From: Streptomyces sp. SDr-06 | Lineage (GTDB): Bacteria > Actinomycetota > Actinomycetes > Streptomycetales > Streptomycetaceae | Direction: 5' to 3' | Assembly: GCF_003324565.1 (NCBI RefSeq) | Contig: NZ_QOLA01000015.1 | Coordinates: 124,001-188,000, forward strand | DNA: 64,000 nt | Shown: positions 1 to 5,908 of the stretch, piece by piece | Layout of the letters: each line of letters begins with the position of its first letter | Position numbering within the stretch: the first letter of the stretch is position 1 | Position numbers and translations under genes: made by a program | The notes under the pieces: generated by a model | Databases searched by the model: none | Told to the model about the DNA's origin: nothing | The model's input: the letters and a program-made list of their open reading frames with translations, nothing else

Positions 1-1
1 G

Positions 2-928
2 CGGGCCATCGCGGCGCTCTCGCCGTCGCTGGCCGTGGGCACCACCATGCACCACTTCTCGGTGGCGACCCTGTTCACGCTCGCCGACAGCATCCAGAGC
101 AGCGGCATGGAGTGGGCCCTGCTCGAAGGAATCGCCGAGCAGGGGCTCCTGGTCTCCTCCGGCTTCGCCGAGGGACGGCCGGGCCAGGGCATCCTGTCGC
201 CGACGATGACCGCGGCCAAGGCCGACGGCGGCTATCGCGTCAGCGGCTCCAAGAAGCCGTGCAGCCTGGCGCACTCCATGGACCTGCTCACGGCGTCCGT
301 GGCCCTGCCCACCGACTCCGGCACCGAGATGGCGGTGCTCCTCGTGCCGCGCGCGACGCCGGGCCTCACCGTCCACCCGTTCTGGAAGAGCTGGGCGCTC
401 GCGGGCGCCGAGAGTGACGAGGTGCGCCTGACCGACGCGTTCGTGGACGAACAGCTGGTGGTGCGGCCCGAGTTGGGGGACACCGGCGAACTGGACGAGC
501 TCCAGACGGTCGGCTTCATCTGGTTCGAGCTGCTGATCTCGGCCTCGTACCTGGGCATGGCGGGCGCCCTGGTCGACCGGGCCCACGCCTCCGGCCGGGG
601 CAGCACCGGCGACCGCGCCGAACTCTTCACGACGTACGAGAGCGCCGGACTTCTCCTGGAGGGCGTGGCGCGGATGCTCGGGGACCGCGAACACGCGAAC
701 GAGGCGCTCGCCAAGACCCTGGTGGCGCGGTACGCGGCCCAGGACGCCCTCGGCCGGGCCGTGCGGCTCGCGGTCGAGATGCTCGGCGGCATGGCGTTCG
801 TCGGCTCGTCCGACGTGGCCTATCTCGCCGCGGTCTCGCACGGGCTCTCCTTCCACCCGCCGTCCCGGGCGAGCTTCGCCGCGCCCTACCTCGACCATGT
901 CGACGGCCGCCCGCTGCGGCTGTCCTGA
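2..928 (+). CDS. Acyl-CoA-dehydrogenase-fold flavoprotein, candidate amine N-hydroxylase (5' truncated by window edge)
   Basis: The reading frame is open from base 2 and runs off the left edge, so the N-terminus is missing; the GTG at 35 is internal. The visible ~308 residues show the acyl-CoA dehydrogenase middle beta-domain pattern (YRVSGSKKPCSLAH, then PGLTVHPFWKSWALAGAESDEV) and the C-terminal helical bundle ending in EMLGGMAF. The catalytic Glu context of true acyl-CoA dehydrogenases (YEGT) is absent; FHPPSRAS stands near that place. This suits the flavin monooxygenase branch of the fold, which includes VlmH, the isobutylamine N-hydroxylase of valanimycin biosynthesis. A flavin reductase gene lies in the same run of genes, as a two-component monooxygenase needs. 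Function is inferred from fold and neighbours. Confidence 0.75.
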   Translation, partial: RAIAALSPSLAVGTTMHHFSVATLFTLADSIQSSGMEWALLEGIAEQGLLVSSGFAEGRPGQGILSPTMTAAKADGGYRVSGSKKPCSLAHSMDLLTASVALPTDSGTEMAVLLVPRATPGLTVHPFWKSWALAGAESDEVRLTDAFVDEQLVVRPELGDTGELDELQTVGFIWFELLISASYLGMAGALVDRAHASGRGSTGDRAELFTTYESAGLLLEGVARMLGDREHANEALAKTLVARYAAQDALGRAVRLAVEMLGGMAFVGSSDVAYLAAVSHGLSFHPPSRASFAAPYLDHVDGRPLRLS

Positions 929-942
929 AGGAGGTGGACACC

Positions 943-2229
943 ATGACGGTCACGACCCCGCCGACCGGGGAACTGCCCGGCCGCGAGGCACTGGGACGCC
1001 TGTACCGGGCCCGGCTCAGCAAGGGCAGGGCGACGCTCGGCGAGCTGTTCGGCGGGCACGTGGAGGTGGCCTCCGAGGGGGCCTGGGTCACCACGGCCGA
1101 GGGACGCAGGTTCCTCAACTGCGGCGGTTACGGTGTCTTCCTCACCGGAGCGAAACACCCCACGGTGCTGCGCCACGTGCGCGAACAGCTGGAGCACCAT
1201 CCGGTGGCGACCCGCCTGTTCATGGAGCCCCAGGTGGCACTCGCCGCCGAGGCCCTGGTGTCGGTGGCCCCGCCCGGCCTCGAGCGGGTGCACTTCGCGG
1301 GCTCGGGCGCCGAAGCGGTGGAGGCCGCGATCAAGGTGGCCCGCACCCGCGGCAGGACCCGGCTGATCTCGATGGCGGACGGCTACCACGGCAAGACGAT
1401 GGGAGCGCTCAGCCTCACCGGCAAGGACGTCTTCCAGGACCCGTTCCGCCCGCTGCTGCCCTCGGCCAGCCATGTGCCGTACGGCGACGCGGAGGCGCTG
1501 CGCAAGGAGCTCGCCGCCTGCCCGGGCGAGGCGTGCGTCTTCGTCGAACCGGTGCAGGGCGAGGCTGGGGTCGTCATTCCGCCGCCCGGCTATCTGGGCA
1601 CGGTGGAGAGCATGTGCCGGGAGTACGGCGCGCTGCTCGCGGTCGACGAGATCCAGACCGGTCTCGGACGGCTCGGCACCTGGTGGGGCTGCGGCCCCGA
1701 GGGGGTGCGCCCCGATCTGCTGCTCGTCGGGAAGGGCCTCAGCGGCGGCGTGGTGCCGGTGTCCGCGGTGCTCGCGACGCCGGAGGTGTTCGAGGCCTTC
1801 GACCGCGACCCGTACCTGCACACCTCGACGTTCTCCGGCGCGCCGCTCGCGATGGCCGCCGCGCGCGGGGCGATCGCGGCGCTGCGCGAGGACAACCTGG
1901 TCGGGCGGGCCCGGGTGCTCGGCGACGAGATCCTCCGGGTGGTGGGCCGCATCGTGCGCGGCCACTACGGACCGGCCGTGCGGGAGGTGCGCGGGCGCGG
2001 GCTGCTGCTGGGCATCGAGTTCGCGGAGCCGGGCCCGGCGGGCGATCTGCTGATCGAACTGGTCCAGCACGGCGTCATCGCCAACCACTCCCTCAACTCC
2101 CATCTGGTCCTGCGGCTCACCCCGCCCGCGGTCCTGACCCGCGGCGACCTGGACTTCCTGTACGAGGCGGTGGACCGGGCCTGTCGGGCCCAGGCCGCGC
2201 GCCACACACCGACCTGTGAAAGTGGCTGA
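943..2229 (+). CDS. Class III PLP-dependent aminotransferase
   Basis: Fold type I class III aminotransferase of 428 residues, the usual length for the acetylornithine/diaminobutyrate/4-aminobutyrate group. The PLP lysine is K264 in LLVGKGLSGG, the pyridine-binding Asp lies in VDEIQTGLGRLG, and FVEPVQGEAGV is the conserved strand. ATG 943 is chosen because AAGGAGGT (928-935) lies 7 bases upstream; the in-frame GTG at 934 overlaps that Shine-Dalgarno. It starts 14 bases after the upstream stop, so the genes are co-transcribed. In an azoxy pathway it could make the primary amine that is later N-hydroxylated, from an aldehyde, instead of the valine decarboxylase used for valanimycin. That role is inferred. 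Confidence 0.88.
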   Translation: MTVTTPPTGELPGREALGRLYRARLSKGRATLGELFGGHVEVASEGAWVTTAEGRRFLNCGGYGVFLTGAKHPTVLRHVREQLEHHPVATRLFMEPQVALAAEALVSVAPPGLERVHFAGSGAEAVEAAIKVARTRGRTRLISMADGYHGKTMGALSLTGKDVFQDPFRPLLPSASHVPYGDAEALRKELAACPGEACVFVEPVQGEAGVVIPPPGYLGTVESMCREYGALLAVDEIQTGLGRLGTWWGCGPEGVRPDLLLVGKGLSGGVVPVSAVLATPEVFEAFDRDPYLHTSTFSGAPLAMAAARGAIAALREDNLVGRARVLGDEILRVVGRIVRGHYGPAVREVRGRGLLLGIEFAEPGPAGDLLIELVQHGVIANHSLNSHLVLRLTPPAVLTRGDLDFLYEAVDRACRAQAARHTPTCESG

Positions 2230-2235
2230 GACACC

Positions 2236-2754
2236 ATGCGCAGTACGCAACTGACCGTCCGCGTCGAGGCGGTCTGCCCCGGCACGGCCTACCACCGCAT
2301 CAAGGACTACGCCCGCTACCCCGAACTCGCGCCCGTCGTACGGTCCGTGACGGTCCATGAGGTGAGCGAATCCGAGGAGCGCAGCGACTGGGAGGTGTAC
2401 TTCCGCAACGGCATCCTGCGCTGGACCGAGACCGACCGCTTCGACGAGGCGAGGCTGCGCATCGTCTTTCGCCAACTCGAAGGCGACTTCGCCGAGTTCG
2501 CCGGTACGTGGTCGGTAGCCGAGGACGGCGGGGACTGCCTGGTTCACTTCGCCGCCGAGTTCGACTTCGGCATACCGAGCCTGGCGGGAATTCTCGACCC
2601 GGTCGCGGCCCGGGTGCTCAAGGAGACCATCGGCGTGGTCGTCACCAGCCTCTTCGAGCGGGCCCACGTGGTCGGCGACGAGCCGGTGGCACGCGCGGTC
2701 GCCCGGGCCACCGTCGACGCGCCCGCTCGGGGCCTGCCGGGAGCGGCCGCCTGA
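2236..2754 (+). CDS. SRPBCC / Coq10-type START-fold protein
   Basis: 172 residues with the helix-grip pattern of the SRPBCC superfamily: an N-terminal strand, an ARYPELAPVVRSV segment typical of Coq10/aromatase-cyclase members, alternating beta strands (WEVYFRNGILRWTETDRF) and a long C-terminal helix (LKETIGVVVTSLFERAHV). These proteins bind hydrophobic small molecules; a few are cyclases. It starts 6 bases after the aminotransferase stop, and its TGA shares the A of the next gene's ATG, so translation is coupled. The substrate cannot be read; a lipophilic azoxy intermediate is one guess. Confidence 0.75.
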   Translation: MRSTQLTVRVEAVCPGTAYHRIKDYARYPELAPVVRSVTVHEVSESEERSDWEVYFRNGILRWTETDRFDEARLRIVFRQLEGDFAEFAGTWSVAEDGGDCLVHFAAEFDFGIPSLAGILDPVAARVLKETIGVVVTSLFERAHVVGDEPVARAVARATVDAPARGLPGAAA

Positions 2755-3245
2755 TGGACGCCAAGAACCTCTTCGAGACTCCGGTGACCTACCGGCTCGT
2801 CCGCCTGGAGTACGCGGTCGGGCTCGGCGTCGCCGCCGGGCTCTTCTTCGCCCACCTCGGCGAGGTGCGGTGGACGGTGGCGGCCGGCCTGTTCGCCTAC
2901 ATCGACGTGGTGGGCTATCTCCCGGGCGCGCTCGCCCACCACCGCAGCCCGAACGGCCGTATCCCGCACGCGTATTACGTGCTGTACAACGTGATGCACA
3001 GCCTGGCCACGCAGACGCTGGTGGCCCTGGCGTGGATCTGGCTGTTCGGCGCCGAGTGGGCGCTGCTCGCGCTGCCGATCCACCTGTTCGGCGACCGCGC
3101 GATCTTCGGGAACTTCCTGAAGCCGTTCGGCGTGAGCTTCGAGCCCGTGACGCACCCCGCGTACCAGCGCTTCAGCGGCGAATACGCGGCCGGAGCCACG
3201 GGCGGGGAGCGGCTCGCCGCCCGGCTCGACGCGAGGTCGTCATGA
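2754..3245 (+). CDS. Small integral membrane protein, VlmO-type N-N bond-forming candidate
   Basis: 163 residues with about three to four hydrophobic segments (AVGLGVAAGLFFAHLG; TVAAGLFAYIDVVGYLPGAL; LATQTLVALAWIWLFGAEWA). It is rich in conserved-looking polar residues between them (ALAHHRSPNGRIPHAYY, NVMHS, HLFGDRAIFGNFLKPFG). His, Asp and Arg clusters suggest an active site at the membrane, not a passive anchor. In valanimycin biosynthesis the membrane protein VlmO converts the O-seryl-hydroxylamine into the hydrazine-type intermediate; small size, membrane nature and position between N-hydroxylase, flavin reductase and diiron genes suggest the same job here. I cannot confirm homology by alignment. 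Start and stop overlap both neighbours. Confidence 0.6.
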   Translation: MDAKNLFETPVTYRLVRLEYAVGLGVAAGLFFAHLGEVRWTVAAGLFAYIDVVGYLPGALAHHRSPNGRIPHAYYVLYNVMHSLATQTLVALAWIWLFGAEWALLALPIHLFGDRAIFGNFLKPFGVSFEPVTHPAYQRFSGEYAAGATGGERLAARLDARSS

Positions 3246-3724
3246 CGGCGCCGGGGACCGTGTCCGCCCGTACCGGCTGGCGGTTCGTTTCGGGGGTGTC
3301 GGTCCTGACGTGCGGGGTGGCGGACCGGGCGCACGGGGTCACGGTCAGCACGCTGTCCGTGGCCTCGGTCCGGCCCCCGATGGTCTCGGTGGCGCTGCGC
3401 CGGGGCAGCCGGGGGCTGGGCGCCCTGCTCACCGCGGGCCGGTTCGTGGCCAACGGCCTCGCGGTCCACCAGGAGCCGCTCGCACGGTACTTCGCCCGGC
3501 GCGACCGCGGTGAGGGGCTCGCCCTGTTCGGTCCCGAGGTCGCGTCGGCGTGGGAGCCGTACACGGCCGACGGGGTCCCGCTGCTCGCGGGCACGGTGGG
3601 CCGCCTGGAGTGCCGGATCGAGCGGACCGTACCGGTCGGCGACCACGACCTGCTCATCGCCCGGGTGCTCGGCTCGTACCCCGGCAGCGGCACTCCCCTG
3701 CTCACCACCGACGCCGGAGGCTGA
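3242..3724 (+). CDS. Flavin reductase-like protein (FMN-binding split barrel)
   Basis: 160 residues, the normal length for NAD(P)H:flavin oxidoreductases of the HpaC/VlmR type. The pattern is typical: FVSGVSVLTCG, then HGVTVSTLSVASVRPPMVSVALRRGS, then FVANGLAVHQEPLARYFA, with the last strands RLECRIERTVPVGDHDLLIARVLG. It would supply reduced flavin to the acyl-CoA-dehydrogenase-fold monooxygenase at the start of the operon, as VlmR does for VlmH. The ATG overlaps the upstream stop (ATGA), so the two are translationally coupled. Family assignment is good; the partner is inferred. Confidence 0.85.
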   Translation: MTAPGTVSARTGWRFVSGVSVLTCGVADRAHGVTVSTLSVASVRPPMVSVALRRGSRGLGALLTAGRFVANGLAVHQEPLARYFARRDRGEGLALFGPEVASAWEPYTADGVPLLAGTVGRLECRIERTVPVGDHDLLIARVLGSYPGSGTPLLTTDAGG

Positions 3725-3790
3725 ACCCGATGCCCGACACCCGGAGTTGCCCCGATGAACGAGACCAGGAGCTGAAGCCCATGACCGAGA
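3716..3790 (+). repeat. Triplicated ribosome-binding-site/start region
   Basis: Three imperfect copies of a 25-26 bp unit follow each other; each has a GGAG, a TGA or TTG triplet, CCC and then ATG followed by a GAxACC-type sequence. The ATGs lie at 3730, 3755 and 3781. The first and third are in the diiron-protein frame; the middle one opens a six-residue peptide that ends at a TGA at 3773-3775. The unit looks like a local tandem duplication of the translation start. Confidence 0.7.
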
Positions 3791-4785
3791 CCCGGGCGCA
3801 CGAGACCCCGACTGCCGCTGCCGAGAGCGCTCTCGCCGCGTTTCCCGCCGAGGCCGACTGGGAACGCGCCCCGTCCCTGGTCGACGGGGCGACGCATCTC
3901 GAACTGAGGGCCGCGGACTGCAACCTGCGGTACTGGCTGCGCGCCGTCCCGCAGGGCACCCTGCGCGGCCAGGAGCTGGGGCACGCGGACGGCGTCCGGC
4001 CGCTGGCGGTGACCAGCGAGCCGGGGCCGCTGAACGACGCGCTCACCCAGGAGCTGGCGTTCCGCTCGATCGCCGAGGAGAAGGCGACCCGGGCGATCTC
4101 CCATCTGGTGGCGCTGGCACCCGACGTCGACAGCATGGAGTTCTACGCCACCCAACTCCTGGATGAGGCACGGCATTCGATGGTCTTCCGGACCCACCTG
4201 ACCTCGCTGGGGGTGGCCGAGCACGACCTGGGTTCAACCGTGGAAAGGCTGGCCGGATCGGACCGCGATGCCGTGCTCGCCCCGCTGGAGGAACTCGGAC
4301 TTCGTGTGCTGCGCGACGAGGGCGACTTCATCGGCGGCGTGGTCGTCCTGACCATTCTGGTCGAGGGGGTGCTGGCGCCCGCGGCGGAGCTCAGCGAACG
4401 CAAGTGGCGGATCTTCGACCCGGCGGCCGCCGACATCGAGCGGGGCGCCGCCATCGACGAGATCCGCCACCTCACGGTGGGCAGCTCGATCGCCCGCGAG
4501 CACCTCCTCACCCATCCGGAGGACAAGCCGCGCCTGCTTGAACTGATCGCCAGTGGACGGGAGTTGTGGGGATCCCTGCCCGCCACGGACATGATCGTCC
4601 GGCGGGAGTCGCTGTTCCAGGAGGGGTTGCGCAAGCACGCCGAGCTGGTCGGCGACTACGAGATCTGGCCGGGCCGCCGTCTGGTGGACACCGAGGTCGA
4701 GGAGCGGATGACGACCGCGCTCGGCTGGGCGGACGCCATGCAGCGCCGCCGCCTGGAGTACATGGGCCTCGCGGACGCCCTGTGA
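3781..4785 (+). CDS. Ferritin-like diiron oxygenase, VlmB-type azoxy-forming candidate
   Basis: 334 residues. Two ExxH motifs (LLDEARH, E129/H132; IDEIRH, E227/H230) with further acidic residues on neighbouring helices (AEE at 98-100, E195) give the four-helix diiron site of ferritin-like oxygenases. VlmB in the valanimycin pathway is a non-heme diiron enzyme that oxidises the N-N single bond to the azoxy group; this gene sits in the matching context. The start is uncertain: ATG 3781 has AGGAG 10 bases upstream, but ATG 3730, in frame, has GGAGG at 3716-3720 and would add 17 residues. The start region is triplicated (see the repeat at 3716-3790). Confidence 0.72.
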   Translation: MTETRAHETPTAAAESALAAFPAEADWERAPSLVDGATHLELRAADCNLRYWLRAVPQGTLRGQELGHADGVRPLAVTSEPGPLNDALTQELAFRSIAEEKATRAISHLVALAPDVDSMEFYATQLLDEARHSMVFRTHLTSLGVAEHDLGSTVERLAGSDRDAVLAPLEELGLRVLRDEGDFIGGVVVLTILVEGVLAPAAELSERKWRIFDPAAADIERGAAIDEIRHLTVGSSIAREHLLTHPEDKPRLLELIASGRELWGSLPATDMIVRRESLFQEGLRKHAELVGDYEIWPGRRLVDTEVEERMTTALGWADAMQRRRLEYMGLADAL

Positions 4786-4801
4786 GGACCGGCCGACCGG
4801 T

Positions 4802-4826
4802 CTCCGCGCACCTGGGCTGCGCGGAG
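4802..4826 (+). terminator. Hairpin after the azoxy operon
   Basis: A perfect 9-bp stem (4802-4810 with 4818-4826) and a 7-base loop sit 17 bases after the diiron-protein stop. There is no T-run, as is common in Streptomyces terminators. Part of the same sequence recurs at 5061-5079. Confidence 0.55.
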
Positions 4827-4991
4827 GCACCCGCCCGGCCGGAACTGGTCGTCGGTTCGGCTGCGGCCCATGGGCGTCCCCAGCCCGTCGTGGGGCCCCC
4901 TGGCCCTTGAGACCTTGGGGGAGTTCGAGGACAAGCGCCGTTCAGGGAAACGGGGTCCGGGGTGGAACCCAGGAGTCTCCGTCAGTCCGCT

Positions 4992-5145
4992 CCGGTGCGG
5001 AGGTCGCCGGTGCGGAGGGGACGGCGACCTCTGCCCCACCCCAGGCGGACCGGCTGATCGGTCTCCGCGCACCTGGGCGGAGCCGGTGCGGACTCGCCGG
5101 TACGGAGGGGACTGGCAACCTCCGCCACCACAGGCGGACCGGGCT
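4992..5145. repeat. Imperfect direct repeats with internal hairpin in the operon-end spacer
   Basis: Two copies of a ~63 bp unit, 4992-5055 and 5083-5145, lie 91 bp apart and differ at a few positions. A 29-bp piece at 4788-4816 is repeated at 5047-5076. The first copy contains a perfect 9-bp inverted repeat (5000-5008 with 5023-5031). No convincing gene is visible in the whole 4786-5145 spacer; it separates the plus-strand operon from the convergent minus-strand operon and probably acts as a terminator block. Confidence 0.6.
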
Positions 5146-5886
5146 TCAGCGTGACCGCGCCTGGTCGGCCAGGGCGCGCAGGACCGCCGCGGCGGCGAGG
5201 GCGTGCCCCCGGCCGCTGAGCCGACCGGGTTGCGAACTCCACAGGCGCGCGACGTCGATGCCCTTCTGCCGGGCCATCAGGTCGACGTGCAGGGCGCCAT
5301 GACGGAGCGCCACCACCGCGACGCGTTCCACGAGCAGGAGGTGCCGTGTGCGGATCCGGTCGCGCTGAGACCGTGGCACCTGACCGGAGCCGGACCAGTC
5401 GAAGGGGCTGACCACGGCGGCGTCACGACAGGTGGCCCCCTTCAACGAGGCCAGGATCCGGCTGAGTTCCGACTCCATCACATCCGGGTCGAAGGTCCGG
5501 GCCCGGAGTTCTGGACCACCGCAGGCGAGTACCGCGAGGTCCGCCCCGAAGGCCAGGGCCTGCGCCAGTTGCCGGGACCGCACTTCGGACAGAACGAGGT
5601 CGCGCCGGGCTCGCAGGGACAGGCAGGCGAGTTCGCCGCGCCCCGCCTGCCGCAGAGCACAGGCCACCCGATCGGGCCACGGTTTGACACTGTGGTCACG
5701 GGGCCCGGGCCGTGCCACGGGTCCCGCTTCGCAGCCACCGAACACCACGGCCCGCCGCCACGGCAACTCCGCCGGCAGCTCCTCGGCCTCGCCCGGTCTC
5801 AGGCCGCGTGGACCACGGCGGTCCGGATCGTGGCCGTACGCGTCACGGCCCTCCGGGTCGAGTCCTTGAGCATCGCCGTCCCCCAT
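5146..5886 (-). CDS. Degenerate SGNH/GDSL-fold protein
   Basis: 246 residues. The layout follows SGNH hydrolases: a first block (AVVFGGCEAG) where GDS-type enzymes carry the nucleophile Ser, a third block (LACGGPELRAR) where GxND is expected, and a last block (SGRGHALAAAAVL) resembling the DxxH segment with His kept. The Ser is replaced by Cys or absent and the Asn is missing, so normal esterase activity is doubtful. The acidic N-terminal ~35 residues look disordered. ATG 5886 is chosen because GGGGGA lies 6-11 bases upstream; ATG 5925 is an alternative overlapping the upstream gene by 17 bases. It is last in the minus-strand operon with the MmgE/PrpD and MFS genes, so a pathway role is likely but unknown. 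Confidence 0.6.
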   Translation of the reverse strand: MGDGDAQGLDPEGRDAYGHDPDRRGPRGLRPGEAEELPAELPWRRAVVFGGCEAGPVARPGPRDHSVKPWPDRVACALRQAGRGELACLSLRARRDLVLSEVRSRQLAQALAFGADLAVLACGGPELRARTFDPDVMESELSRILASLKGATCRDAAVVSPFDWSGSGQVPRSQRDRIRTRHLLLVERVAVVALRHGALHVDLMARQKGIDVARLWSSQPGRLSGRGHALAAAAVLRALADQARSR

Positions 5887-5908
5887 GGAGGTGTCCCCCG
5901 CCCGCCCC

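Noticed and set aside
886..2667. Long antisense frame opposite the aminotransferase and SRPBCC genes
   Set aside because: Composition-driven in high-GC DNA; no protein family signal, while the opposite strand encodes clear enzymes with Shine-Dalgarno sites.
2236..4785. Reading the 2-4785 genes as a fatty acid degradation or polyketide tailoring operon
   Set aside because: No thiolase, hydratase, ketosynthase or acyl carrier gene is present, and the flavin reductase, diiron and membrane set fits azoxy formation better.
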